Shown: positions 25,008 through 33,640 of the stretch, piece after piece
Layout of the letters: each line of letters begins with the position of its first letter
How positions within the stretch are numbered: position 1 is the first letter of the stretch
Assembly (NCBI GenBank): GCA_015057615.1
Contig: SVEA01000123.1
Location: forward strand, 1 to 36,225
Source of the DNA: Lachnospiraceae bacterium
GTDB lineage: Bacteria > Bacillota > Clostridia > Lachnospirales > Lachnospiraceae
Reading direction: 5' to 3'
Length of the DNA: 36,225 bases
The notes under the pieces: generated by a model
What the model saw: only the letters and a program-made list of their open reading frames with translations
The model's database searches: none
What the model was told of the DNA's origin: nothing
Program-made: the position numbers and the translations under genes

Positions 25008-26210
25008 ATGAAGGTTCTTCATGTAGCAAGTTTTAACGGAAACATTGGAGATTATGCGAATCACAGTGGCTTTCGAAGGTGTATGAGACATTATGTAAAT
25101 AATAAGATTGAATACACGAATTTAGAAATACGCGAATTCTATAAATCATGGAATATGAGAAAATTTGATGATGACTTTGTCAGCATAGCAAATCAATTTG
25201 ACTTATTGATATTTGGCGGCGGTAATTTTTTTGAAATGTGCTGGGACTATTCTTCAACTGGTACTACGATCGATATACCAGAAGAAATTCTTAATAAAAT
25301 AAAATGTCCTATTCTTTTTAATGGTTTAGGTATTGATGATAAAAATGGTGTGATAAATAGGGATAACATTAAGAAGTTTGGGCGTTTTTTAAAAGTGATA
25401 ACCTCATCCGATCAATATTTCGTTACGGTAAGAAATGACGGATCATTAAAAATTGCAGAGAAATATTTTGACAATTCGATTATCCAGTGTATACATAAGA
25501 TACCGGATGGTGGATTTTTTGTTTCTCCTAAAGAATATATTCATCTTGAGATTCCAGACAAATATAAAGTAATTGGAATTAATTTGGCGGGAGATGCGCC
25601 AAAGGTAAGATTTTCTGAAACCGGCAGCGATGGAAGAATTACGCAGGAACAGTTTATAGAAGAGTTTGCGCAATACATTGATACCGTTTTAAGCCTATAC
25701 AATGATATTTTCATAGCGTTTATTCCCCACATAGGTAAGGATTTGGAACTCATCTCAAAAGTATTAGGTAAGATAAAAGATAATATTTTACGTACACGAA
25801 TAAGTGTAGCACCTTATTTAAACGGAACGATAACGGATGGTAACTATATTTTCGACTTATATAGAAAATGTGCTTTGACGATTGGCATGCGTTATCATTC
25901 AAATGTTTGTTCAATTGCAGTCAATACTCCGACAATTGGAATTGTAAACTTACCAAAACACAAAATGTTATATGAAGACATTGGTATGCAAGATAGATTA
26001 GTAGTCTCGGATGAGCCTGATTTTGGGAGCAGACTACTAGAAAAAACAAAAAGAAGTTTAAGTGATTTAAGTAATATGAAGAAAGAAAACAGACAATTAC
26101 TTGAAAGGCTTACATTGGAGAACGAAAAGTATTTTAAAAATATAAATCTATTTTTAAATAAAAATATAAGACATACAAGGGGAGAGACGTATGAGCAAAA
26201 TAGTATATAA
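25008..26210 (+). CDS. Polysaccharide pyruvyl transferase family protein 1
   Basis: This 400-aa protein has the PS_pyruv_trans outline: N-terminal NGNIGDYANHSGFRRCM, then FDLLIFGGGNFFEMCWDY, a middle PILFNGLGIDD, and C-terminal DLYRKCALTIGMRYHSNVCSIAVNTPTIGI, which includes the conserved GMRYHS motif. Members add ketal pyruvate from PEP to sugars (CsaB on cell-wall polymers) or serve unknown glycan roles. AAAGGAG lies before the ATG. Its 3' end overlaps neuB by 20 bp, tying it to the nonulosonic acid pathway. Confidence 0.82.
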   Translation: MKVLHVASFNGNIGDYANHSGFRRCMRHYVNNKIEYTNLEIREFYKSWNMRKFDDDFVSIANQFDLLIFGGGNFFEMCWDYSSTGTTIDIPEEILNKIKCPILFNGLGIDDKNGVINRDNIKKFGRFLKVITSSDQYFVTVRNDGSLKIAEKYFDNSIIQCIHKIPDGGFFVSPKEYIHLEIPDKYKVIGINLAGDAPKVRFSETGSDGRITQEQFIEEFAQYIDTVLSLYNDIFIAFIPHIGKDLELISKVLGKIKDNILRTRISVAPYLNGTITDGNYIFDLYRKCALTIGMRYHSNVCSIAVNTPTIGIVNLPKHKMLYEDIGMQDRLVVSDEPDFGSRLLEKTKRSLSDLSNMKKENRQLLERLTLENEKYFKNINLFLNKNIRHTRGETYEQNSI

Positions 26211-27069
26211 AAAACCAAGGGTAATTGCAGAAATAGGATGCAATCATAAAGGTGAATTTGAAACAGCTTTAGAAATGATTAAAATTGCAAAAATATTTTG
26301 TAATGCAGATGTGGTTAAATTTCAAAAGCGTAATAATAAAGAATTGTTGACACCAGAACAATATAATGCACCGCATCCAAATCCGCATAATTCTTATGGT
26401 TCTACCTATGGAGAGCATAGAGAATTTCTAGAGTTTTCTGTAGAGCAGCATAAAAAATTATATGAATTTTGCAAAGAAATGGGCATTGTATACTCTACAT
26501 CCGTTTGGGATATGACATCTGCGAAGGAAATTTCAGCACTAAATCCAGAGATGATTAAGATACCAAGTGCATGTAATAATAATCTAAAAATGCTGCAATG
26601 GCTGTGTGATAGCTATCCTGGGGAAATCCATGTTTCCGTTGGTATGACAACACATGAGGAAGAAGAAAACATTGTTCAATTATTTGAAAAGTCAGGACGA
26701 AATAGAGACCTGGTACTATATTCTTGCACTTCCGGTTATCCTGTGCCATTTGAAGATGTTTGTCTGATGGAGATCAAGAGACTAGTGAATACCTATGGAG
26801 ATACTGTAAAAGAAATCGGATTTTCGGGACATCATAATGGAATAGCGATTGATATTGCAGCTTATACGTTAGGTGCGACTATTTTTGAAAGGCACTATAC
26901 TCTAAACAGAACTTGGAAAGGCACGGATCATGCTGCATCTTTAGAACCAGATGGTCTTAGAAGATTAAAGCGTAACCTGCTTGCTACATATAACAGCTTA
27001 AGCTATAAATCCTCTGAAATACTTCCTATAGAACAGGTACAGAGGGATAAATTAAAATACAGAGAATAG
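26191..27069 (+). CDS. neuB: NeuB-type nonulosonic acid synthase lacking the SAF domain
   Basis: This 292-aa protein has the NeuB TIM-barrel motifs: VIAEIGCNHKGEFETALEMIK, VVKFQKRN, YSTSVWDMTSAKEI, IKIPSACNNN, VSVGMTT, GFSGHHNG and ATIFERHYTLNRTWKGTDHAASLEP. The family condenses PEP with a ManNAc-like sugar or its 6-phosphate. Typical NeuB is about 345 aa because of a C-terminal SAF (antifreeze-like) domain; this one stops where that would begin (RDKLKYRE), and only 41 bp remain before neuA, so the domain is truly absent. GGGGAGAG precedes the ATG. Substrate is unproven. Confidence 0.9.
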   Translation: MSKIVYKKPRVIAEIGCNHKGEFETALEMIKIAKIFCNADVVKFQKRNNKELLTPEQYNAPHPNPHNSYGSTYGEHREFLEFSVEQHKKLYEFCKEMGIVYSTSVWDMTSAKEISALNPEMIKIPSACNNNLKMLQWLCDSYPGEIHVSVGMTTHEEEENIVQLFEKSGRNRDLVLYSCTSGYPVPFEDVCLMEIKRLVNTYGDTVKEIGFSGHHNGIAIDIAAYTLGATIFERHYTLNRTWKGTDHAASLEPDGLRRLKRNLLATYNSLSYKSSEILPIEQVQRDKLKYRE

Positions 27070-27110
27070 TAATCATTTGATTTTGCTATGTGTGATATGA
27101 GGTGATATAA

Positions 27111-28268
27111 GTGGAAAAGATAGTGGCATTTATTCCAGTACGCGGCGGCAGTAAATCAATACCGTTAAAAAATATAAAATTAATCAATGGAAGGCCTTTG
27201 GTGTATTGGACAGCTTTTGCTGCAAGTACATGTCCCTTCATTGATGAAGTTTTCGTGGCAACCGATGATAAAAATATCGCAAGCGTTGTTAATGAATTTG
27301 GTTTAGATAAAGTTAAGGTTATAGGAAGAAGTGCTTTCAGTGCATCCGATATCGCTTCTACAGAAAGTGCAATGTTAGAATTCGCTGAGCAGCATCATTT
27401 TGAACATATTGTTTTAATTCAGGCAACCTCTCCTATGCTTGAAGCAGATGACTTAACAAAAGGGATAGAATTATATCAGCAAGAGAACGTAGACAGTGTA
27501 TTATCGGTAGTACGCCAAAAAAGATTTGTATGGAAAGAACATAGTGGATATGTGGAACCGTTAAACTATGACCTATATCATAGACCCAGACGACAGGAGT
27601 TCGAGGGATACTTGGTCGAAAATGGTGCATTTTATATTACGTCGAAGAAATTACTGATGAAAACTCAAAATAGAATCTCCGGTAAGATTAAAGCCGTTGA
27701 AATGAAAGAAGAATCTTATTTTGAGATTGATGAGCCAAGCGATTGGGTTGTTATAGAAAATTTAATGAAAAATAAAATACAGAAAGCCAATCAGCAAACA
27801 CCGATTAAGATGCTTTTGACGGATTGTGATGGTGTCTTAACGGATGGAGGCATGTACTATACTGAGAACGGCGATGAGATTAAGAAGTTTAACACAAGAG
27901 ATGGCATGGCTTTTGAGATATTAAGAAAAAGAGGAATCCTTACCGGTATTATTTCCGGAGAGGACAGAAAAATTGTTAGAGATAGAGCGAATAAGCTAAA
28001 AGTGAATGAGTGTCATGTAGGGATTAAAGATAAGATTGAAGTCATTAAGGGGATTGCCAAAAAGTATAATTTACACCTTGATGAAATTGCTTATATAGGT
28101 GATGACATAAATGACTTGGAATGTATGAAAGCTTGCGGCTTTTCAGCTTGTCCGTGCGATGCTGTACAGGAAGTAAGGCAGACTGCAAAGTATATTTGTT
28201 CCGCATCCGGAGGCAATGGAGTAATAAGAGAAATTGCAGATCTATTTATAAATCATATGGTACATTAA
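27111..28268 (+). CDS. neuA: CMP-acylneuraminate synthetase fused to a KdsC-like HAD phosphatase
   Basis: This 385-aa fusion starts with GTG (27111) behind GAGGTGATATAA. Residues 1-225 are a NeuA-type cytidylyltransferase: IPVRGGSKSIPLKNI (8-22), NGAFYI (171-176) and FEIDEPSDW (204-212). Residues 230-385 are a HAD-IIIA phosphatase: DCDGVLTDGG (238-247, nucleophile Asp238, acid/base Asp240), SGEDRK and IGDDINDLE (329-337). Mammalian CMAS has the same order. A fused phosphatase is what a pathway needs if the synthase makes a 9-phosphate that must be removed before activation. Confidence 0.92.
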   Translation: MEKIVAFIPVRGGSKSIPLKNIKLINGRPLVYWTAFAASTCPFIDEVFVATDDKNIASVVNEFGLDKVKVIGRSAFSASDIASTESAMLEFAEQHHFEHIVLIQATSPMLEADDLTKGIELYQQENVDSVLSVVRQKRFVWKEHSGYVEPLNYDLYHRPRRQEFEGYLVENGAFYITSKKLLMKTQNRISGKIKAVEMKEESYFEIDEPSDWVVIENLMKNKIQKANQQTPIKMLLTDCDGVLTDGGMYYTENGDEIKKFNTRDGMAFEILRKRGILTGIISGEDRKIVRDRANKLKVNECHVGIKDKIEVIKGIAKKYNLHLDEIAYIGDDINDLECMKACGFSACPCDAVQEVRQTAKYICSASGGNGVIREIADLFINHMVH

Positions 28269-28291
28269 TAAGGTCTTTTTATGGAGTGAAA

Positions 28292-29851
28292 ATGCAAATA
28301 ATGATTAAAAGCTTACTAGAAGATTTAAATAAATATGTTAAAGCGATGCAAGAGAATAGCGAAAAGGCAAAACAATTTTCCGATTTGTTTAGAGAAAACT
28401 ATATGTCATTAAAGGAAGAACAGCAACTGGATGATTTTTATGAGAGGTTGTGGTCTGAATTTAGTTCTGATCCCAAAATCTTTACCTTAATACTATCAAT
28501 TATTTATGATGTAGTGAGAGATGACAGAAGTCTTTGTGAGATTTTTTATTTATTACAGCATAGCGATATGGATCTGCTGACTCAAATTTATATAAGAGAT
28601 CAACTGGAGACATGCATATTTCGAAATAGTAATTTAAGCCGAAATTATAGAAATAGAAGAAATTTACATAAACAATTGCTTACAAAATTAGAAAATTTAA
28701 TAGATGTTAATTTAGACTATAAACCTTATAAATTTCGTAATAAAAAAAGGATAGTCCTAACAATATGTCAATTATTAGGGGATTCACATGCACCTACTCG
28801 TGTTTTAAAAGAAATATGTTATATTTTACAAAACAAATTTCATTATGAAGTACTTGTAATTGTAGCAATTGATGATATGTATGATGGGGATTTATCCTCA
28901 ATATGGTATCATCCTGCTATATCATTCTACAATGAAAATTATAATGGAAGCTTTACGGTTAAATATAAAGAAGAAAAAATAAATGGTTTTCAATTTATTA
29001 TGAATCATAGAAATCTGGGAATTATAAAAAAGCTAATAAATATTATTTGTAATTATAATCCAGCCTTTATTTGGCATATGGGAAATCGCTGCCTTTTTGC
29101 TGACTTGTTTAGAAAGTATACAACGGTCATGGCTATGCCATTTACCGATGGCTATACAATATCGGAAGCACAGATTATGTGTACTTATTTAAACAGTCAT
29201 TCGGATGAAATTAAAGATATGGAAGCGTATTTAGGGGAAACAGGGCAGAAACCATTACAATATGATTTGAGACTTCCATTAACCCCATCAATGAAAACCT
29301 ATCACAGAAAAGATTTTAATATTGATGATAAAGATTTCGTTATAACTGTGGTTGGAAATCGATTGGATATAGAGGTCAATAATGAGTTTAAGCAATTATT
29401 GAGAAAGATATTAAAAAATAGTTCCAGAATATCTATCGCCTTTGTAGGTATATTTGAGAGTTACCCCTCTTTTGTAAATGAAGATGAAATTTTTAGCACA
29501 AGAACTAAATTTTTAGGTTATCAAGAGGATCTTATTGGAGTTTTAGGTATCATGGATTTGTTTCTAAACCCACCGAGACAAGGTGGTGGAGGTGGTGCGG
29601 TTTACTCCTTATATAATGGGGTGCCTGTTGTAACCTTAAATTATTGTGACGTGGCAAATAGCTTAGAACCTGAGGATACTTGCAATAGCATTCAAGAAAT
29701 GTTTGAATTGATTCAAAAATATTTTTACGATAAAGAGTTTTACCAAAAACAATCGGTGAAGGCATTAGAAATAAGGAAAAAACGTGGATTAGACGTATTT
29801 TTCAATAATACAAAAACAATGCTTGAGGAAGCAGTAGAATTGTTTGAATAA
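28292..29851 (+). CDS. Glycosyltransferase, GT-B type
   Basis: This ~519-aa protein has an N-terminal helical part (residues 1-145) and a GT-B domain. Its C-terminal half has the donor-site pattern TKFLGYQEDLIGVLGIMDLFLNPPRQGGGGGAVYSLYNGVPVVTLN (about 407-450), like GT4/GT41-type enzymes, in which P-x-(2)-G-G-(G)-x-(A/S) holds the nucleotide sugar. I chose the ATG at 28292 behind GGAG; the longer open frame to 28121 merely overlaps neuA in another frame. Acceptor and donor are unknown; in this cluster it may extend the flagellin glycan. Confidence 0.75.
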   Translation: MQIMIKSLLEDLNKYVKAMQENSEKAKQFSDLFRENYMSLKEEQQLDDFYERLWSEFSSDPKIFTLILSIIYDVVRDDRSLCEIFYLLQHSDMDLLTQIYIRDQLETCIFRNSNLSRNYRNRRNLHKQLLTKLENLIDVNLDYKPYKFRNKKRIVLTICQLLGDSHAPTRVLKEICYILQNKFHYEVLVIVAIDDMYDGDLSSIWYHPAISFYNENYNGSFTVKYKEEKINGFQFIMNHRNLGIIKKLINIICNYNPAFIWHMGNRCLFADLFRKYTTVMAMPFTDGYTISEAQIMCTYLNSHSDEIKDMEAYLGETGQKPLQYDLRLPLTPSMKTYHRKDFNIDDKDFVITVVGNRLDIEVNNEFKQLLRKILKNSSRISIAFVGIFESYPSFVNEDEIFSTRTKFLGYQEDLIGVLGIMDLFLNPPRQGGGGGAVYSLYNGVPVVTLNYCDVANSLEPEDTCNSIQEMFELIQKYFYDKEFYQKQSVKALEIRKKRGLDVFFNNTKTMLEEAVELFE

Positions 29852-29885
29852 AAATCGTAAAACAGCAATTAGAGAGGAAAAAACA

Positions 29886-31199
29886 ATGAACGTTTTAGTA
29901 ACTGGATTATGTACCCTTCATTGGGGAAGGTTAGAGTATGGGAATGTGGGAAACTATTACATCATTGAACCATTCTTTCGTGAACTGCATCGTGTGTTCC
30001 CTGATGCAAATATTTTTACGACATTTCAGATGACGAATGAATTCAGCCAAAGGGAAAAAGTTACATGCTTGCCGATGGATTATTATTATTCATGGTCTGA
30101 AAATGATTTGGATAGAGCATTGAAAGAGTATGCAATAGCGGAGTTATTTCATAGGACGGGACAAATTGTAGAAACGACTCCCTATATCGATCAAGTTTTG
30201 ATAAGTGATATGATTATTGATCTGAGTGGTGAAATGTGGGGGGATAAAGCCAATCCGGTAGGAAAAGACAGAATGCTAGTTAATTTGCTTAAAATGAGAA
30301 CAGCTCAATTATTGGGTAAACCTACGGTTTTGTTTGCTGCTTCTATCGGTCCGTTTAGTGAATCAAGAACCAATGAACTTGCAAAAATAACTTTTGAGAA
30401 TTATACCTTAGTCACAAGCCGGGAACAGGAAACTACACGCTTATTAAGACAAAACGGTTTTCAAATAAATCATTTGAAAGAATATCCTTGTCCCTCCTTC
30501 CTTTTTGAACCAGCAAAGGAATGGGATATGCAAGAAATCTATAGAAATGAAAAAATATTAAATTCTCCAAAGCCTACCATAGGAATGGTAGTATGCGGAT
30601 TCAATATGACTGAGCCTCCTTATGATAAGTGGCCAAGAATGGATGAAGAATATTCACAATTCGCTCTGGTAATAGAACATATAGTAAATGATTTAAATGC
30701 CAGGGTAGTTTTGATGTCACATAGCAATGGGTTTGTTAAAGAACCTAATTTTAAGCTTCAACCGGGAAGAGATTATCCGATCGTCAAGCAGCTTCAGGCA
30801 GTTGTTGCTAAACGAGGAATTGTAAATAATATGGAGGATGTTTTGTGCATAGATCATGCCTATATACCATCCCAAATAAAAGCAATTATTGGACAATTTG
30901 ATTTGTTCGTTACAGGTAGAATGCATGCATCTGTAGCTTCCGTTACACAAAATGTACCAACAGTATTTATTATGCATGGTCAAGGATCAAAAAGTACTAA
31001 AATATTAGGTTTTTCATCAATTGTCGGATTATCCGAATATGTATCCTATCCAGTTGCAGATGATATGATAGAGAAAATAGATGATTGTTTTTATCATCGC
31101 AATAGTATAAGAGATCATTTAAAACCCAGAATTTCGATGATTCAAGATAGGGCGAGAAGAGGTTTTGATGCTTTAAGAGAAATAATGGAGGATGCATAG
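29886..31199 (+). CDS. Polysaccharide pyruvyl transferase family protein 2
   Basis: This 437-aa protein is related in outline to the one at 25008 but little alike in sequence. It shows GRLEYGNVGNYYIIEPFF at the N-terminus, SDMIIDLSGEMWGDKAN, a PTVLFAASIGPF stretch (a strong family feature), EYPCPSFLF and, near the C-terminus, FDLFVTGRMHASVASVTQNVPTVFI. I chose the ATG at 29886, behind GAGAGGA. Its TAG overlaps the GTG of the Fe-S protein gene by one base. The pair is common in surface-polysaccharide clusters. Reaction unproven. Confidence 0.8.
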   Translation: MNVLVTGLCTLHWGRLEYGNVGNYYIIEPFFRELHRVFPDANIFTTFQMTNEFSQREKVTCLPMDYYYSWSENDLDRALKEYAIAELFHRTGQIVETTPYIDQVLISDMIIDLSGEMWGDKANPVGKDRMLVNLLKMRTAQLLGKPTVLFAASIGPFSESRTNELAKITFENYTLVTSREQETTRLLRQNGFQINHLKEYPCPSFLFEPAKEWDMQEIYRNEKILNSPKPTIGMVVCGFNMTEPPYDKWPRMDEEYSQFALVIEHIVNDLNARVVLMSHSNGFVKEPNFKLQPGRDYPIVKQLQAVVAKRGIVNNMEDVLCIDHAYIPSQIKAIIGQFDLFVTGRMHASVASVTQNVPTVFIMHGQGSKSTKILGFSSIVGLSEYVSYPVADDMIEKIDDCFYHRNSIRDHLKPRISMIQDRARRGFDALREIMEDA

Positions 31200-32329
31200 T
31201 GGAAAATGTATTATCATTAAAACAGAGATATAATTCTTGTACCAGCTGCGGAATTTGTGAAGTTATCTGCCCACAGAAATGCATTCATTTAGAATTGAAT
31301 CAGGATGCTTTTTTTACACCGGTTTTAAATACAAACAAATGTATTGCATGTGGATTATGTACAAAAGTTTGTGTTAAAGGTGTTGATTTTTCAAGTAGAT
31401 TGGAAGGCAAAACATTGGAAGAATGCACAGTCTGTTCTGCCATACATAAAGATAGAGTCGAATTAAGTTCGGTATCATCTGGAGGTGTAGCAAGTGAGCT
31501 TGCTAGTCTGTGTCTTGAAAATGGATATAATGTTCTCGGTGTAGTTATGGATATAGAAAAAGGCTATTCAGAGCATATTGTGGTAAAAGATAAAAAGGAT
31601 TTAAATAAGATTAAAGGATCAAAATATGTACAAAGCAATATAATGAAAGCATTTGAAAACTTTGATAAGAATAAAAAAACATTAATCGTTGGCTTACCTT
31701 GTCAAATATATGGAATAAGAAAATACATACAGCATTTCCAGATGGAAGACCAGTTTGTTTTAGTAGATTTGTTTTGTCGTGGAACAACATCAATCAATTT
31801 ATTTCTAAAATATAAAGAATATTTAGTTTCACATCATGGTTTGAAAAACATTAAGAAGGTTAATTTTAGATCAAAGGTGAAAGGATGGCATAAATTTTCC
31901 TTGGCAGCAGTAGATGAGACAAATAATACATATGAAAACACAGTATATGATGATCTTTTTTATTCCTTCTATTTAAAAAACACTTGTTTTAAAGAAAGCT
32001 GTTATTCGTGTGCTTTTCGTCATAATCGAGTTTTTTCGGACATTCGATTAGGAGATTTTTGGGGTGAAAAATACTATGGTCATGATGAAGGAGTCAGCAT
32101 TGTTGCGATTTACTCGAAAAGGGGGGAAACAATCTGGAATAAAGTGCGGGAACGATTTATTGTAGAAGAAAATGACCCTTCAGAATTAAAAAAATCTCAA
32201 AGATTTAATGAATTTCCAGTACCTGAATTTAGAAATGAACTTCTTAGAGCATTATCTTCGAATGAAAAACTGGAAGATATCCATAAAAGATTTGGGATTG
32301 ATAAAATGGGTTTTTATAGAGAAAAGTAA
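31199..32329 (+). CDS. F420-hydrogenase beta-like Fe-S protein (FrhB/FdhB type)
   Basis: This 376-aa protein has an N-terminal 2x[4Fe-4S] ferredoxin domain (Cys14/17/20/24 and Cys48/51/54/58) and the FrhB/FdhB C-terminal domain: VSSGGVASELASLCLENGYNVLGVV, GSKYVQSN, LIVGLPCQIYGIRKYI, VDLFCRG, and later CFKESCYSCAFRHNRVFSDIRLGDFWG. The GTG start (31199) overlaps the previous stop codon. Members in polysaccharide clusters are thought to do flavin-dependent redox chemistry on sugars or on pyruvyl groups, but none is well characterised; no F420 synthesis genes are in view. Confidence 0.85.
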   Translation: MENVLSLKQRYNSCTSCGICEVICPQKCIHLELNQDAFFTPVLNTNKCIACGLCTKVCVKGVDFSSRLEGKTLEECTVCSAIHKDRVELSSVSSGGVASELASLCLENGYNVLGVVMDIEKGYSEHIVVKDKKDLNKIKGSKYVQSNIMKAFENFDKNKKTLIVGLPCQIYGIRKYIQHFQMEDQFVLVDLFCRGTTSINLFLKYKEYLVSHHGLKNIKKVNFRSKVKGWHKFSLAAVDETNNTYENTVYDDLFYSFYLKNTCFKESCYSCAFRHNRVFSDIRLGDFWGEKYYGHDEGVSIVAIYSKRGETIWNKVRERFIVEENDPSELKKSQRFNEFPVPEFRNELLRALSSNEKLEDIHKRFGIDKMGFYREK

Positions 32330-32391
32330 TCAAAATTAACTGTTATGCAAATAGACTTTAATTTTTAAACAATTCTATGGGGGTACTTGAA

Positions 32392-33102
32392 ATGAAATTA
32401 GCAATTATGCAGCCCTATTTTTTCCCTTATCTAGGATACTTTAGTTTGATTAAAAATACAGATAAATTTATTTTGTTTGATACCGTACAATTTATTAATC
32501 ATGGTTGGATTGAAAGAAATAGAATTTTAAAACCGGGGGAAGGTTGGCAGTATATTTCTGTTCCGCTTATAAAGCATTCCAGGGAAACGAAGATTAAGGA
32601 TATACAAATAAATAATTCTTCCGATTGGCAAGACAGAATATACCGTCAATTAGAACACTATAAGAAAAGAGCCCCATTCTACGATCGAACAATGGAAGTA
32701 GTAAAAGAGGCTCTTAATATACAGACGAATAGTATTGTACAATTAAATAAACAGGTTTTAAGTACGGTATGTGAATATATAGGAATCAAAGCAGATATCC
32801 ATATCTTTTCTGAAATGAACCTGTTGATTGATAAAGTAAATGCTCCTGACGAGTGGGCTCTAAATATTTGTAAGAAGTTAGGCGGAGTAGATGAATATTG
32901 GAATCCGGAGGGAGGATTGGATTTCTTTCATAGATATAAATATGAAAGAGAAGCGATAGAAATAAAATTCTTAAAAATGAGATTAACGAAATATCCACAA
33001 AGAAGAAAAGAATTTATAGAAGGCTTATCAATAATCGATATGATGATGTTTCTTGAACCGGACAATATCTTAGAGAGATTAGATGATTATGATATAATTT
33101 AA
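32392..33102 (+). CDS. WbqC family protein
   Basis: This 236-aa protein starts MKLAIMQPYFFPYLGYFSLIKNTDKFILFDTVQFINHGWIERNRI, the clear WbqC signature (QPYFFPYxGYF, then DxxQ(Y/F)xxxxWxxRNRI). The family occurs in O-antigen and other glycan clusters beside aminotransferases and acetyltransferases; the reaction is not established. The ATG at 32392 makes the family-typical start; an in-frame ATG at 32377 would add five residues. GGGGGTA precedes the chosen start. Confidence 0.9.
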   Translation: MKLAIMQPYFFPYLGYFSLIKNTDKFILFDTVQFINHGWIERNRILKPGEGWQYISVPLIKHSRETKIKDIQINNSSDWQDRIYRQLEHYKKRAPFYDRTMEVVKEALNIQTNSIVQLNKQVLSTVCEYIGIKADIHIFSEMNLLIDKVNAPDEWALNICKKLGGVDEYWNPEGGLDFFHRYKYEREAIEIKFLKMRLTKYPQRRKEFIEGLSIIDMMMFLEPDNILERLDDYDII

Positions 33103-33114
33103 GGATGATATGAG

Positions 33115-33609
33115 TTGAAAAAAAACGATAAAAAGAATGAGATAAGCATTGATAAAAAACAAGAATCATATCATATAACTCGAGTTCGTACATGGAGAGA
33201 TGTCTTTGCTCTTCTACTAAAATATGATTCTGACTTTATTCCTTCTATATCAGAAAGAAAGCATGATTTAATGGAATACGCACATAAGTTATACCAATAT
33301 GCTTATGTATATATCGTTGCCGAAGAGAATAACTGGGTCGGTTTTATTGCATTTTATGCTAACGATATGGTAACAAAAACAGCGTATATTGCTCAAATAG
33401 CGGTTGATTCAGAGAAGTGTCACAAAGGATTTGGAACAGCCTTAGTAGAAAAATGTATTAACATATCTAAATTAAATGGAATGCTTGAAATAATGCTTGA
33501 AGTGAACAAAGAGAACAGAAGAGCAATTGAATTTTATAAAAAGATAGGTTTTATATATAAAAGACAGGCATCCCGATATTCAGAATACATGACGTTAAAA
33601 CTAAAATAG
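33115..33609 (+). CDS. GNAT family N-acetyltransferase
   Basis: This 164-aa protein starts with TTG (33115) behind AAGGATGATATG. It has the GNAT acetyl-CoA loop: AYIAQIAVDSEKCHKGFGTALVEKCI (about residues 100-125), and the beta-bulge/helix MLEIMLEVNKENRRAIEFYKKIGF. It lies 12 bp after WbqC and 31 bp before the DegT aminotransferase, so it may acetylate the amino sugar that enzyme makes, as VioB or FdtC-type enzymes do. Substrate is inferred only from neighbours. Confidence 0.83.
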   Translation: MKKNDKKNEISIDKKQESYHITRVRTWRDVFALLLKYDSDFIPSISERKHDLMEYAHKLYQYAYVYIVAEENNWVGFIAFYANDMVTKTAYIAQIAVDSEKCHKGFGTALVEKCINISKLNGMLEIMLEVNKENRRAIEFYKKIGFIYKRQASRYSEYMTLKLK

Positions 33610-33640
33610 ACATCTTACACAGAAGAAGAGGGTATAGTTA

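Noticed and set aside
28121-28291. Longer N-terminus for the glycosyltransferase
   Set aside because: It overlaps neuA in another frame, has Cys/Arg-rich text, and there is a better ribosome site at 28292.
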